From: Gammaproteobacteria bacterium
Lineage (GTDB): Bacteria; Pseudomonadota; Gammaproteobacteria; SZUA-229
DNA length: 51,873 bases
Assembly: GCA_026195895.1 (NCBI GenBank)
Contig: JAPHRO010000063.1
Coordinates: forward strand, 1-51,873
Direction of reading: 5' to 3'
The position numbers and the translations under genes were made by a program. Positions 16,770 through 26,359 of this stretch are shown in pieces (position 1 is the first letter of the stretch; every line of letters starts with the position of its first letter). The notes beneath the pieces were generated by a model. It was not told where the DNA came from. It saw only the letters and a program-made list of their open reading frames with translations, and did not search any database.

Positions 16770-17548
16770 TAGAATTTATATTCAAAGCCCGTAGTGTAAC
16801 TGGTGTCCGTTTTCTCGACATTTTCTGGCGGCTGGTTGTCACGCGCTATATCTAAAGAAATATTGATTGATAGATGGCTGTTAATATCGACCTGAAATTT
16901 AAATTTTTCGAGTAGTCTGTAATCTGAAAACTCTTCAATGTCAGGCTGATAGTACACAGTATTTAACAGTCTGGAATTCCTGTTAATAGCATATTTATAT
17001 ATTTGATAGATATTTAAACGGGTATAATATTCCGTTCCGGCATCCGTTGTTCCTGCTGCATCGTCAAGTTCCTCTTTTGAATAGAATAAACCAGCACCGA
17101 TGTATGCTGAATGTTTTTGAGGTTTATGGATTAATTTAAATCGCGCCCCGCCTCCTGCCAATGCTCTAATAGTCAATCGTTTAAATTCATCGTTTTCTAT
17201 TTGAGCGTAGCCTTCCCAGAATAATGTGTCCGTGCTGTACCAGACCTGTCTTAAATGCAGGAAACCATTATCGGTATCTTTTACATTAGATGATTCGCCA
17301 TATTCATAGTTAAAAATAGCCAGTTGCGTATAATCCGTTTTGTAGGACTGCACTTTAGTACCTAAAGAATATTTGGCATTTTTTGTATTGCCATTTTTTC
17401 CACTCAGATCCAGATTAACATTTGTTCTCAACCCCAGTTCCTGGCTTACAGGATCAATACGCACATCTTCAATGCTTACAATGGCATATACCGGGTTTAT
17501 AAAAACACAACAAAAACTGACTACCAGGCTTATATATTTTTTTTTCAT
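16769..17548 (-). CDS. DUF481-like outer-membrane beta-barrel protein
   Basis: 259 residues with signal peptide MKKKYISLVVSFCCVFINPVYA. The rest alternates polar and hydrophobic residues, has many aromatic residues, and ends in Phe (TSYTTGFEYKF), as outer-membrane barrels do. The pattern resembles DUF481 proteins (YdiY-like). I chose ATG 17548 because the signal peptide starts there; it lies 5 bases past the pgpA stop. It is coupled to the aspartic protease gene downstream. Function unknown. Confidence 0.75.
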   Translation of the reverse strand: MKKKYISLVVSFCCVFINPVYAIVSIEDVRIDPVSQELGLRTNVNLDLSGKNGNTKNAKYSLGTKVQSYKTDYTQLAIFNYEYGESSNVKDTDNGFLHLRQVWYSTDTLFWEGYAQIENDEFKRLTIRALAGGGARFKLIHKPQKHSAYIGAGLFYSKEELDDAAGTTDAGTEYYTRLNIYQIYKYAINRNSRLLNTVYYQPDIEEFSDYRLLEKFKFQVDINSHLSINISLDIARDNQPPENVEKTDTSYTTGFEYKF

Positions 17549-17553
17549 AAATT

Positions 17554-18036
17554 TTAAAACAGGAATATTAGTAAATGGGCAATACACAGGGCAAAGAAAC
17601 CGGCCAGAATATCATCAAGCATAATCCCTAAGCCGCCGTGTACATGTTTATCCAGCCACGAAATTGGCCATGGTTTTAAGATATCAAATATGCGAAACAG
17701 AATAAAACCGACAACAATCCACAACCCGGTTGTTGGTAAAGCGATCATGGTTATTAAATAGCCGGCAAACTCATCAATCACTATGCCAGGATGATCATGC
17801 ACACCCAGTTTTCGACTAGTGTAACCACAAATCCACACGCCAACTAGTGAGAGCAAAATAACTGCCGCAATATAGAGCTCCATGGATAACAGGCTGAATA
17901 GCAAATAAACGGGGATTGCAGCAAGCGTGCCAAAGGTGCCGGGGGCTTTAGGCATTAAACCTGAGCCAAATCCCAATGCTAAAAAATGTACCGGATTTTT
18001 TAAAAAGCTTACAGGAATGTGTTTTCTGGATTTCAT
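17554..18036 (-). CDS. pgpA: Phosphatidylglycerophosphatase A
   Basis: Dephosphorylates phosphatidylglycerophosphate to phosphatidylglycerol in the inner membrane. 160 residues with the family signature GFGSGLMPKAPGTFGTLAA near the N-terminus and VHDHPGIVIDEFAGYL in the middle; the acidic residues are expected to bind Mg2+. It follows thiL by 15 bases, the conserved gammaproteobacterial order. Confidence 0.96.
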   Translation of the reverse strand: MKSRKHIPVSFLKNPVHFLALGFGSGLMPKAPGTFGTLAAIPVYLLFSLLSMELYIAAVILLSLVGVWICGYTSRKLGVHDHPGIVIDEFAGYLITMIALPTTGLWIVVGFILFRIFDILKPWPISWLDKHVHGGLGIMLDDILAGFFALCIAHLLIFLF

Positions 18037-18051
18037 ATAATAATCTTATTT

Positions 18052-19011
18052 TTATTTATTGAAATGATCGTAACCCTTGTCTGCAATTTGCACGGGCCTG
18101 TTATCTTTATCAATGTATTTAATTCCAGCTCCCGGCGTTATCTTTCCAATACAACTGAGTTTCACATTGAGTTTATCTTCAATAATTTTTATTTGGTCTT
18201 GGTACTCAGGCCTGATAGTAAAACACAATTCATAGTCATCTCCTGAGCTGAGAATGTTATTCCAGTTTATATCCGCACCATAAAAAGCTTTTAATTCTTT
18301 TGACAGGGGTAAATCAGCCAGTTTAATTTCCGCACCGCAGTTACTTTGTTCACATATATGTCCAAGGTCTGCCGACAGGCCATCGGATACATCTATGGCG
18401 CATTGGCTGATTTTTACCAGTTCTTTTCCCGTTGTGATTCGAGGCTGTGGACGATTCAGGCGTTCAATTAGAAACTGCTGCTCTGTTTGCTGACTCTGGT
18501 TCAGTAGCAGGTCCAGCCCAAGACCGGCATCACCCAGTGTTCCTGACAGGTAAATGAGATCGCCAGGCTGGGCAGCATCTCGACGCAATGTGCGGGTTTT
18601 ATTTACAAAACCGAATATTTGAATGGTTATTGATAAGGGGCCTCTTGTGGTATCCCCCCCAATGAGCTGCAGTTGATAACTGTTTGCCAGTTCACTGAAT
18701 CCTTCGCTAAATTCTTTCAGCCATACTGGATTTTCCTCGGGCAAGGTTAAGGCGAGACTTACCCAGGCAGGTTCAGCGCCCATGGCAGCAAGATCACTAA
18801 GATTAACCGCAAGTGATTTATAACCAATATTCCTGGCTGAAGTTTGCCGGGGAAAGTGGGTGCCTTCAATCAGGGTATCAGTTGACACCGCCAGTTGTTT
18901 ACCTTCAGCTACTTCAAGAATGGCACAATCATCGCCAATACCTAGCACGACATCTTTTCGTCGTACCGGCATGGATTTGAAATAATCATTAATTAAATTA
19001 AATTCAGACAC
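18052..19011 (-). CDS. thiL: Thiamine-monophosphate kinase
   Basis: Last step of thiamine pyrophosphate synthesis. It begins SEFNLINDYF and carries the ATP/Mg-binding segments GIGDDCAIL, SVNLSDLAAMGA-like VNLSDLAAMGAEP, GGDTTRG and IDVSDGLSADLGHI. Length 319 is typical. In most relatives nusB lies directly upstream; here a plus-strand gene and a terminator intervene, so thiL-pgpA has its own promoter in the 19012-19095 gap. Confidence 0.97.
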   Translation of the reverse strand: MSEFNLINDYFKSMPVRRKDVVLGIGDDCAILEVAEGKQLAVSTDTLIEGTHFPRQTSARNIGYKSLAVNLSDLAAMGAEPAWVSLALTLPEENPVWLKEFSEGFSELANSYQLQLIGGDTTRGPLSITIQIFGFVNKTRTLRRDAAQPGDLIYLSGTLGDAGLGLDLLLNQSQQTEQQFLIERLNRPQPRITTGKELVKISQCAIDVSDGLSADLGHICEQSNCGAEIKLADLPLSKELKAFYGADINWNNILSSGDDYELCFTIRPEYQDQIKIIEDKLNVKLSCIGKITPGAGIKYIDKDNRPVQIADKGYDHFNK

Positions 19012-19095
19012 ATTAAATTGATCGTTTACTAGTTGACTGCATTTTAATAGTCTGTGATATATTCACAAGTTAAATGCTTTCAAAGGAAAAGAAAC

Positions 19096-19911
19096 ATGTT
19101 AAAAACAAGACTGATTGCCCTGTCCCTTACTCTTATTCTTCCTGTCAGTGCTTTTGCAGCCGCCATGATCGAGTCTCGGGATGGTCGAGGTGAAACAACG
19201 CGAATCTATGTACAGGGTGATAAAGCCCGTATTGAAATGCCCCGCCAGGAAGGTTTCATGGTGATGGATGTCAAAAATAAAACCATGAAAGTGGTCATGC
19301 ATAAAGAGCGTACCGTTCTGGACATGAGCGATTTACTTAAAGATGATGGCGGCGCAACAACTCAGGATCAGGGGCGCTACGTGGATGCATACACCAAATC
19401 AAAAGGCCTGGGCCCCAGACTTGCTGGCTATGAAACCGAAGAATATGAAATTTATGCCGATAACAACTACTGTGGCAGCGTATTTGTTTCAGTTCGTGCT
19501 TTGAATGATATTGGGTTAAGAAAATTTGCCGCCGCCTTCCAGAACATGGCTGATCAGGTACAGAAAAAAATCACCGGTATGACAGGTATGCAGGTAGAGC
19601 AATATATGGATCCCTGCAACCAGGCTGAACAGAAGCTTTCTGATCAACTGCAGGACATCGGCTTCCCATTAAAATCCGTTGATGCGCGCAAACGCCTGGA
19701 AAGCGTGGTCACTCGCATCGATCGGAATGCCCGACTACCTGCAAATGCTTTTGTGATTCCAGCGAACTATCAGCATACCAATCCAACAAAAATGATGCAT
19801 GATGCGACGCAGCAGATGAAACAAATGCAGCCGCAGATGCAGGAAATGATGAAAAACATGCCACCAGAAATGCGTGACATGATGCGCCAGCAAATGCAGC
19901 AATATCAGTAG
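19096..19911 (+). CDS. Exported DUF4412-like protein with Met-rich C-terminus
   Basis: ATG 19096 follows AAAGGAAAAG and opens a signal peptide (MLKTRLIALSLTLILPVSAFA). The mature part begins with a segment typical of DUF4412-like periplasmic proteins (RIYVQGDKARIEM, then VMDVKNKTMKVVMHKER). The last 45 residues are rich in Met and Gln, e.g. MQPQMQEMMKNMPPEMRDMM, which could bind soft metals or form a helix; neither is proven. It sits in the opposite orientation between thiL and nusB, whose usual linkage it breaks. Confidence 0.7.
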   Translation: MLKTRLIALSLTLILPVSAFAAAMIESRDGRGETTRIYVQGDKARIEMPRQEGFMVMDVKNKTMKVVMHKERTVLDMSDLLKDDGGATTQDQGRYVDAYTKSKGLGPRLAGYETEEYEIYADNNYCGSVFVSVRALNDIGLRKFAAAFQNMADQVQKKITGMTGMQVEQYMDPCNQAEQKLSDQLQDIGFPLKSVDARKRLESVVTRIDRNARLPANAFVIPANYQHTNPTKMMHDATQQMKQMQPQMQEMMKNMPPEMRDMMRQQMQQYQ

Positions 19912-19928
19912 TCACAAACTACAGCCAT

Positions 19929-19960
19929 AAAAAAAGGCCGGTTTTAAACCGGCCTTTTTT
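19929..19960. terminator. Bidirectional intrinsic terminator
   Basis: GGCCGGTTT and AAACCGGCC form a 9-bp stem with A7 on one side and T6 on the other, so it can end both the DUF4412-like gene (+) and the nusB operon (-). Confidence 0.92.
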
Positions 19961-19979
19961 ATTTTAAATATTTTAGTTA

Positions 19980-20417
19980 TTACTGGGAACTGATCTCAAG
20001 CTGGCGGAATTGCTGGGCCAGTTTATCGAGCACACTGTTGATAAACTTGTGGCTCTTGTCTGCACCAAATGACCGTGATAACTGAATCGCCTCATTGATA
20101 ATCACCTTGTAGGGTACGTCGATGCGGTTTTTCATTTCGTAAGTAGACAATCTCAGAATCGCCTGCTCCACCGGATCCAGTTCATCACAGGTCCGGTCCA
20201 TATACGCCGCCATCAGTTCGTCCAGATCGGCCACCTGCGTCGGCACATCGTGCAGCAGGCTATGGAAATAGTCCTGATCGACTTTACTCATATCCTGTTC
20301 CTGATGAAACTGCACTTCAATTTCATTCAGGTCGCTGCCGCTCATTGACCATTGATACAACGCCTGCATGGCCTTTTTACGCGCATTGCTGCGACTCTTG
20401 GCAAGACTAACAGTCAT
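19980..20417 (-). CDS. nusB: Transcription antitermination factor NusB
   Basis: Binds boxA RNA with NusE (S10) for rRNA antitermination. The segments ARKKAMQALYQW, LDPVEQAILRLSTYEM and PYKVIINEAIQLSRSFGADKSHKFINSVLDKLA are diagnostic in order. 145 residues. It follows ribH by 3 bases and is the last gene of the riboflavin operon, ended by the shared terminator. Confidence 0.97.
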   Translation of the reverse strand: MTVSLAKSRSNARKKAMQALYQWSMSGSDLNEIEVQFHQEQDMSKVDQDYFHSLLHDVPTQVADLDELMAAYMDRTCDELDPVEQAILRLSTYEMKNRIDVPYKVIINEAIQLSRSFGADKSHKFINSVLDKLAQQFRQLEISSQ

Positions 20418-20420
20418 TAA

Positions 20421-20894
20421 CTAATCGATCTTCTTAAACAGATTAACCATTTCCAGCGCAGTAATGGCGGCTTCAGCACCCTTGTTACCTGCCTTGGTAC
20501 CAGCTCGCTCGATAGCCTGCTCGATAGTATCGGTAGTTAACACACCGAAAATAATTGGCAGATTATGGTCCAGACCAACAGATGCCATACCTTTTGAAGC
20601 TTCACCGGCAACAAAATCAAAGTGCGGTGTGGAACCACGAATCACCGCGCCCAGGCCAATGATGGCATCATATTTATCTGATTGCGCCAGACGCTGGGTA
20701 GCAAATGGCATTTCATAGGCACCAGGCACCTTCACAACGGTAATGTTTTCGACGGGCACACCATGGCGTTTGAACGCATCCAGGGCACCTGCTTGCAGGC
20801 TATCTACGATAAAGCCATTAAAACGCGCTACCACGATGGCAAATTTGCCTTCGGAATATTGCAGTTCACCTTCGATTGTTTTTACTTCAGACAT
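20421..20894 (-). CDS. ribH: 6,7-dimethyl-8-ribityllumazine synthase
   Basis: Penultimate step of riboflavin synthesis. 157 residues with ARFN near the N-terminus, [36 protein letters not shown] (His for catalysis) and [17 protein letters not shown]. It lies between ribBA and nusB. A TATAAT on the minus strand at 20937-20942 could give an internal promoter. Confidence 0.98.
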   Translation of the reverse strand: MSEVKTIEGELQYSEGKFAIVVARFNGFIVDSLQAGALDAFKRHGVPVENITVVKVPGAYEMPFATQRLAQSDKYDAIIGLGAVIRGSTPHFDFVAGEASKGMASVGLDHNLPIIFGVLTTDTIEQAIERAGTKAGNKGAEAAITALEMVNLFKKID

Positions 20895-20936
20895 TATTTT
20901 CGCTCTTCTAAATTAGATAATCTGTAATTGCGGCGC

Positions 20937-20942
20937 ATTATA
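20937..20942 (-). promoter_or_regulatory. Candidate -10 element before ribH
   Basis: A perfect TATAAT preceded by TG on the minus strand in the 63-base ribBA-ribH gap. There is no good -35 hexamer, so it is tentative. Confidence 0.3.
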
Positions 20943-20957
20943 CAGTGCCGGCTTCAA

Positions 20958-22067
20958 TTATTCAGTTCCCTTAATATAATCGACAACTTCCAGCCCAAAG
21001 CCCGCCAGACCATGTATTTTCTTCGGTGCAGACATCAGGCGCATTTTATGGACATTCAAATCCATCAGGATCTGCGCCCCGACACCATGGGTGCGTAAAT
21101 CTTCCGGATGATTCTCATCGTGCTTTTCCTGATCCGGGTGCTTGATCATCCACTGCACAATATGACGCGCATTCTGCATCTGGGCCTGGCGTAATACCAC
21201 GATAACAGCCGGTTCATCGGCTTCGACAATCTGTTTCATGGCGCTGCGCAGCGGCCAGCCAGCCACCTGTGTGGAAGCCAGCACATCGGACAATGGATTT
21301 TCCATATGCACACGAACTATGACCGGCCTGTCAGGATCAATTTCACCGTGCACCAGCGCCAGGTGCAGATCATTGCCAATTTCATCCTGATAGGCATACA
21401 GTCTGAAATGGCCGAATTCATTAGGGAAATCGCTTTCGGCCACGCGTTCAACGGTTTTTTCGTTCTCGATACGGTACTTGATCAGATCTTCGATGGTGCC
21501 CATCTTGAGATTGTGCTGTTTGGCAAATACTTCCAGATCGGGACGGCGCGCCATGGTGCCGTCGTCATTCAGTATTTCAACAATGACAGCACTGGGATCA
21601 TGGCCGGCAAGACGGGCCAGATCACAACCGGCCTCGGTGTGCCCTGCTCGATTCAGTACGCCACCCGGTTGTGCCATCAACGGAAAAATATGCCCCGGCT
21701 GCACAATATCTTCGGGGCGCGCATCGGGTGCGACAGCAGCCTGCACGGTGGCTGCGCGATCCGCTGCTGAAATGCCGGTGGTTACACCTTCGGCCGCTTC
21801 AATCGATAAAGTGAAATTGGTGCCGTGTTCTGAATCGGTCGCATCGACCATCAAAGGCAGACGTAACTGTTTGCAGCGATCACGGGTCAGGGTCAGGCAA
21901 ATCAGGCCGCGGCCGAAACGGGCCATGAAATTAATATCGTCGGCTGTCGCTGCCTGTGCCGACATTAGCAGGTCGCCTTCGTTCTCGCGATCTTCATCAT
22001 CTACGATGATAACCATCCTGCCCTGGCGTAGTTCTTCAATAATTTCTTCTGTAGTATTCAATGACAT
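20958..22067 (-). CDS. ribBA: DHBP synthase fused to a degenerate GTP cyclohydrolase II domain (RibBX type)
   Basis: Residues 1-~205 are a complete RibB (3,4-dihydroxy-2-butanone-4-phosphate synthase) with the acidic loop [12 protein letters not shown] and the [14 protein letters not shown] segment. Residues ~206-369 align with RibA, but where RibA has the zinc-binding ECLTGD...RCDC this protein reads [18 protein letters not shown], with no Cys. The second half should therefore not make the GTP product, as in the RibBX proteins known from Proteobacteria. A separate ribA is expected elsewhere in the genome. Confidence 0.93.
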   Translation of the reverse strand: MSLNTTEEIIEELRQGRMVIIVDDEDRENEGDLLMSAQAATADDINFMARFGRGLICLTLTRDRCKQLRLPLMVDATDSEHGTNFTLSIEAAEGVTTGISAADRAATVQAAVAPDARPEDIVQPGHIFPLMAQPGGVLNRAGHTEAGCDLARLAGHDPSAVIVEILNDDGTMARRPDLEVFAKQHNLKMGTIEDLIKYRIENEKTVERVAESDFPNEFGHFRLYAYQDEIGNDLHLALVHGEIDPDRPVIVRVHMENPLSDVLASTQVAGWPLRSAMKQIVEADEPAVIVVLRQAQMQNARHIVQWMIKHPDQEKHDENHPEDLRTHGVGAQILMDLNVHKMRLMSAPKKIHGLAGFGLEVVDYIKGTE

Positions 22068-22089
22068 AGCGTACTTTCTTAATGTAATT

Positions 22090-22746
22090 TCACTTAATAA
22101 AACCGTGTTCTGCCAGAAACGATTCTGTTATGTTGCTGCCGGACTCAGCCGCCTTTTCACCCAGAACCAGACGCTCCAGATAGCGGGCAATTAAATCAAC
22201 TTCAAGGTTTACTGCGCGTCCGGGCTGGTACTGATCCATGATGGTTTCCTGCAAGGTATGGGGCACAATGTTTAACTCAAAACGCGCTCCATCCACTCTG
22301 TTAACCGTTAAGCTTACACCATCAACCGTAATCGAGCCTTTCATGGCAATGTATTTAGCCAGCTCTTTCGGTGCCTCGATGGTGAACCGAACCGAGCGGG
22401 CATCATCATGGCGGTCGACCACCTTACCCATGCCGTCGACATGACCACTCACCAGATGACCACCAAGCCGGGTGGTCGGTGTCAGGGCTTTTTCAAGATT
22501 GACAATGCTGCCGGATGTTAAATCTTTAAGGGATGTCAGCGACAGGGTTTCACCGGATACATCGGCACAGTAGGCATCATCACGCAGTTCAATGGCGGTC
22601 AGACAGACACCATTCATGGCGATACTGTCACCCAGTTGCACATCGGACATGTCCAGTTTGCCGGTGTTGATCCAGAACCGGGCATCGCCACCCTTATCTT
22701 CGATGGATTCGATTTTACCCAGCGACTCTATGATTCCGGTAAACAT
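22090..22746 (-). CDS. ribE: Riboflavin synthase, alpha subunit
   Basis: Dismutates two lumazines to riboflavin. 218 residues, beginning [10 protein letters not shown], with the internal duplication visible as two lumazine-binding repeats ([12 protein letters not shown] and [12 protein letters not shown]). Some annotations call this gene ribC. It lies just downstream of the HslV-like gene, with 1 base between them. Confidence 0.97.
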   Translation of the reverse strand: MFTGIIESLGKIESIEDKGGDARFWINTGKLDMSDVQLGDSIAMNGVCLTAIELRDDAYCADVSGETLSLTSLKDLTSGSIVNLEKALTPTTRLGGHLVSGHVDGMGKVVDRHDDARSVRFTIEAPKELAKYIAMKGSITVDGVSLTVNRVDGARFELNIVPHTLQETIMDQYQPGRAVNLEVDLIARYLERLVLGEKAAESGSNITESFLAEHGFIK

Positions 22747-22747
22747 A

Positions 22748-23323
22748 CTATTTCTCGTCCAGATTGACCGTGTACAGACTTAATGGCAACGCCGATGAGG
22801 CATTAAACTCGGCACCCGCTTCGACACCGGCTGTGGCGATTTCTTCGGCGGAATCCAGTCGATCATACAGGGCAAACATCGCTCCCAGCGCAAATTCAGA
22901 GCCAGAACCAATGGCCCAGTATTTGGTGTATTCACTGACTTCGCGTAACGAATAAATGCCAAAAATACCGGCTTTATTACAGATCAGCGCATCGATGTGA
23001 CTGGCTTCATAAGGATCATCATCTTCATCTTTGGCATTCAGAAAATACTTGTCTTTCAGTACCGGGTGAAGCTGGCGAAAAGTTTCAAAAATAGCCATGC
23101 GATCAGAAAAATCGATCTTAACTTTTTTGTTTTTAATAACACTTTCCATGACCAGCGAATGCGCAGCGCTGCCGACAATACCGAAATAGCCGTCACCATA
23201 GGACTGCACTTTATCATGGGCATTGTCAAAGCCCGATCCCATACGCAGGTCGCCAAAGGTCGTTAAACTATCGGCGGCGATACAGGCTTTGCCATTTTTT
23301 TTGACCACGACGATGGTGGACAT
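22748..23323 (-). CDS. HslV/proteasome-like Ntn-hydrolase inside the riboflavin operon
   Basis: 191 residues starting MSTIVVVKKNGKACIAADS, closely parallel to HslV (TTIVSVRRNGHVVIAGDG). After Met removal the first residue would be Ser, whereas HslV and proteasome beta subunits have Thr1. The Asp equivalent to HslV Asp17 and a DKV motif that could supply the catalytic Lys are present, as is AIGSGSEFALGAM, like HslV's IGSGGPYAQAA. CAGGAG precedes ATG 23323; upstream in-frame codons overlap ribD and lack a site. No HslU-like ATPase is nearby. It lies 4 bases after ribD and 1 before ribE. Activity and substrate are unknown. Confidence 0.82.
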   Translation of the reverse strand: MSTIVVVKKNGKACIAADSLTTFGDLRMGSGFDNAHDKVQSYGDGYFGIVGSAAHSLVMESVIKNKKVKIDFSDRMAIFETFRQLHPVLKDKYFLNAKDEDDDPYEASHIDALICNKAGIFGIYSLREVSEYTKYWAIGSGSEFALGAMFALYDRLDSAEEIATAGVEAGAEFNASSALPLSLYTVNLDEK

Positions 23324-23327
23324 ACTA

Positions 23328-24428
23328 CTACTCCTGATACTTCGGACGGGCCGTGATGCGCCAGTCCTTACCAATGGGTCTGATATCGTTAATTTCAAGA
23401 TCTATGCGCTGTTTCATCTGATCAAGACCGGGCAGATGAAACAGGCCTTTAGCACTATCGCCCATGATATGCGGGGCCATATACACAATAATTTCGTCAA
23501 CCAATTGCTGCTGTAACAGCGCACCACACAGTACACTGCCCGCTTCGACATGCACCTCGTTCACTTCTTTCTCGGCCAGATATTTCAGTGCGGCGGTTAA
23601 ATCCACTTTGCCCTGGAGATCATCGACTGTGATTACCTCGAGGTTTGTATGCTTAAAATCTACTGACTCTGGCTGACTGGTAAAAATAATCGTCTGCCCT
23701 GGCAGATCCAGCATTTTAGCATTCTTCGGTGTTTTACACTGACTATCAATGATGACTCTTAGCGGTTGTAGCGGCGCTGTATCGATACCGAGTGCTTCGC
23801 TACTGGCGCGCACGTTCAGCGATGGGTCATCCGCAATCACCGTGCCGGTACCGGTTAGAATGGCTGAACTTCTGGCCCTTAATTTCTGAACGTCCTCACG
23901 GGCTTCCGCACCGCTAATCCACTTGCTTTCACCGGAGGCCATGGCGGTACGCCCATCCAGGCTCATCGCCAGCTTGATTCTCACCCAGGGTAAACCGGTA
24001 GCCATGCGCTTGATAAAGCCTGGGTTTAATTCACGCGCCTGCGGCCCCAGTACACCCGACTCGGTCGCAATGCCGGCAGCCGCCAGTTTTTTTAAGCCAG
24101 AACCCGACACGGCGGGATTCGGATCAACCATGGCGGCCACGACCCGAGCCACTCTGGCCTTAATCAGGGCATCGGCACAGGGCGGTGTTTTACCCTGATG
24201 ACTACAGGGTTCTAAAGTGACATAGGCCGTCGCACCCTCAGCCCTGTCGCCAGCCTGATTCAGCGCATTGATTTCAGCGTGGGCTTCACCGGCTTTTTTG
24301 TGCCAGCCCTCGCCCACAATCTCACCATCCTTCACCAGCACGCAACCCACTCTTGGGTTGGGATTCGTTGTATACAGCCCCTTTTGAGCCAGTCGAATTG
24401 CTCGCGCCATGTAGTTTTTATCGGACAT
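23328..24428 (-). CDS. ribD: Bifunctional riboflavin deaminase/reductase
   Basis: Deaminates and reduces the pyrimidine intermediate of riboflavin synthesis. The N-terminal deaminase has the zinc motif HAEINAL and EPCSHQGKTPPCADAL. The C-terminal reductase begins near PWVRIKLAMSLDGRTAMASGESKWI. 366 residues is normal. It follows nrdR by 8 bases. Confidence 0.98.
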   Translation of the reverse strand: MSDKNYMARAIRLAQKGLYTTNPNPRVGCVLVKDGEIVGEGWHKKAGEAHAEINALNQAGDRAEGATAYVTLEPCSHQGKTPPCADALIKARVARVVAAMVDPNPAVSGSGLKKLAAAGIATESGVLGPQARELNPGFIKRMATGLPWVRIKLAMSLDGRTAMASGESKWISGAEAREDVQKLRARSSAILTGTGTVIADDPSLNVRASSEALGIDTAPLQPLRVIIDSQCKTPKNAKMLDLPGQTIIFTSQPESVDFKHTNLEVITVDDLQGKVDLTAALKYLAEKEVNEVHVEAGSVLCGALLQQQLVDEIIVYMAPHIMGDSAKGLFHLPGLDQMKQRIDLEINDIRPIGKDWRITARPKYQE

Positions 24429-24436
24429 CGAAGAAA

Positions 24437-24892
24437 TTATTTTGAAGGTTCCAGATTTTCGATAGCATTGCGGAAAGCATCCACATCTTCGAAACTGAGG
24501 TATACCGAGGCAAATCGAATATAGGCCACCTGATCCAGAGATTTGAGTTCTTCCATTACCCAGTCGCCAATCTGTCGGGCAGCGACTTCACGCTCACCGG
24601 AAGACAACAGTTTATGTTTGATACGGCTGATACTTGCTTCGATTTGTTCCATGCCCACCGGACGTTTTTCCAGCGCTTTACAGAGCCCGGCTCGTAGCTT
24701 GTCTTCCAGGAAGGGCTGGCGTGAGCCATCATGTTTTACGATGCGCGGTAAATTAAGTTCCGCCGATTCATAGGTGGTAAAGCGTTCGTTGCATTCTGTG
24801 CATTCCCGACGTCGACGTACCTGGCCCCCGTCTCCTGAGAGACGGGAATCGATAACGCGGGTATCCGGAGCGGCGCAGAATGGACAGTGCAT
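24437..24892 (-). CDS. nrdR: Transcriptional repressor NrdR
   Basis: Zinc-ribbon/ATP-cone repressor of ribonucleotide reductase genes. Zinc ligands Cys3, Cys6, Cys31 and Cys34 (MHCPFC and ECTEC) are present, followed by [16 protein letters not shown] and an ATP-cone from about residue 49. 151 residues. It sits between glyA and ribD, as in many Gammaproteobacteria. Confidence 0.98.
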   Translation of the reverse strand: MHCPFCAAPDTRVIDSRLSGDGGQVRRRRECTECNERFTTYESAELNLPRIVKHDGSRQPFLEDKLRAGLCKALEKRPVGMEQIEASISRIKHKLLSSGEREVAARQIGDWVMEELKSLDQVAYIRFASVYLSFEDVDAFRNAIENLEPSK

Positions 24893-24900
24893 GGCTTTCT

Positions 24901-26160
24901 TTAAGCGTTTTTATACACGGGGAGTCTGGCACAGATTGCCTTAACTTTCTGCTTCACTTCGGTAATCACCTGCTCGTTATTCATGTCTTCGATAAGATCG
25001 CACATCCAGCCGGCCAGATCGGTAGCATCCTGTTCATTAAAGCCGCGAGTGGTTAACGCCGGTGTGCCGACCCGAATACCGGAGGTCACAAAGGGCGACT
25101 GCGGATCATTCGGTACCGAGTTCTTGTTGATGGTAATATTGGCCGCACCCAGCGCTGCCTCAACGTCCTTACCGGTTAAACCGGCTTCAATGAAGCTGAC
25201 CAGGAACAGATGATTATCCGTACCTTTGGAAACCACGTCATAACCACGATCCATGAATACTCTGGCCATCGCCTGCGCATTCACAATGACCTGCTTCTGG
25301 TATTCCCGGTATTCCGGCTCCATCGCTTCTTTAAAAGCGACCGCTTTAGCGGCAATCACGTGCATCAGCGGACCGCCCTGGCTACCGGGGAAAATGGCAG
25401 AATTGAATTTTTTGGTCAGCTCTTCATTTGCTTTGGCCAGAATGATACCGCCGCGAGGGCCGCGTAGAGTTTTATGCGTGGTTGAAGTAACCACATCGGC
25501 AATCGGCACCGGATTCGGATACAGGCCGGCAGCCACCAGACCCGCAACGTGCGCCATATCGACAAACAGGTAAGCACCCACTTCATCAGCGATATCACGG
25601 AAACGCTGCCAGTCCATAATGCGCGAATAGGCAGAAAAACCCGCCACGATCATTTTCGGTTTGTGTTCTTTCGCCAGGCGCTCGACTTCGTCGTAATCCA
25701 CTTCACCGGTTTCAGTATTCAGACCGTACTGCACCGCGTGGTAGATTTTGCCGGAGAAGCTGACTTTAGAGCCGTGAGTCAGGTGACCACCATGCGCCAG
25801 GCTCATACCTAATACCGTATCACCGGGCTCGCATAGAGCCATATAAACAGCGGCATTGGCCTGCGAACCTGAATGGGGCTGCACATTGGCGTAATCCGCG
25901 CCGAACAGCTGTTTGGCGCGATCAATCGCCAACTGCTCGGCCTTGTCGACATATTCACAGCCGCCGTAGTAACGCTTGGCAGGATAACCCTCGGCATACT
26001 TGTTGGTCAGTACCGAACCCTGGGCTTCCATGACGCGAGGACTGGTGTAGTTTTCAGAGGCAATCAGCTCGATGTGCTCTTCCTGGCGGCGAGTTTCATG
26101 TTCGATGGCATCGAACAACTCATCATCATAACCCTTGATACTCATATTGACTGAAAACAT
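24901..26160 (-). CDS. glyA: Serine hydroxymethyltransferase
   Basis: PLP enzyme interconverting serine and glycine with tetrahydrofolate. The PLP lysine lies in [29 protein letters not shown] and [21 protein letters not shown] are also diagnostic. GGAGAG precedes ATG 26160; a second ATG 15 bases inside is possible. It is the first gene of the run to nusB. I see no glycine riboswitch fold in the 26161-26359 leader, but I cannot compute one. Confidence 0.98.
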   Translation of the reverse strand: MFSVNMSIKGYDDELFDAIEHETRRQEEHIELIASENYTSPRVMEAQGSVLTNKYAEGYPAKRYYGGCEYVDKAEQLAIDRAKQLFGADYANVQPHSGSQANAAVYMALCEPGDTVLGMSLAHGGHLTHGSKVSFSGKIYHAVQYGLNTETGEVDYDEVERLAKEHKPKMIVAGFSAYSRIMDWQRFRDIADEVGAYLFVDMAHVAGLVAAGLYPNPVPIADVVTSTTHKTLRGPRGGIILAKANEELTKKFNSAIFPGSQGGPLMHVIAAKAVAFKEAMEPEYREYQKQVIVNAQAMARVFMDRGYDVVSKGTDNHLFLVSFIEAGLTGKDVEAALGAANITINKNSVPNDPQSPFVTSGIRVGTPALTTRGFNEQDATDLAGWMCDLIEDMNNEQVITEVKQKVKAICARLPVYKNA

Positions 26161-26315
26161 GCACGCTCTCCGAAATTAGCTGTGGCCGGCGAACCGGTGA
26201 AAAGGTGCAATAGAATAGCTGATATGGGCTTATTAGGCCAGCCTGATAAAGGTTTTAAAAGAAAAGATTTAGTCAGCAAATGAAGGCGAATTTAAGGCTA
26301 AAAAAAACCGCCAAA

Positions 26316-26337
26316 GCCCCTCTCCTGCTGGAGAGGG
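26316..26337. repeat. Hairpin CCCTCTCC/GGAGAGGG upstream of glyA
   Basis: CCCTCTCC-TGCT-GGAGAGGG with flanking CCCC/GGGG. It resembles the dispersed GC-rich hairpins found between genes of many Gammaproteobacteria. On the minus strand it lies just past the stop of the 26360-26914 gene and is followed a few bases later by T-rich sequence, so it may also terminate that operon. Confidence 0.55.
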
Positions 26338-26359
26338 TCAGGGGAATAAAATAAGCAGC

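Noticed and set aside
24429-24436. FMN riboswitch ahead of ribD
   Set aside because: The rib genes are embedded in a tight operon behind glyA and nrdR, and the nrdR-ribD gap is only 8 bases.
26161-26359. Glycine or other riboswitch in the glyA leader
   Set aside because: I see no conserved riboswitch core and the leader contains a generic hairpin instead. A covariance search would be needed to exclude it.
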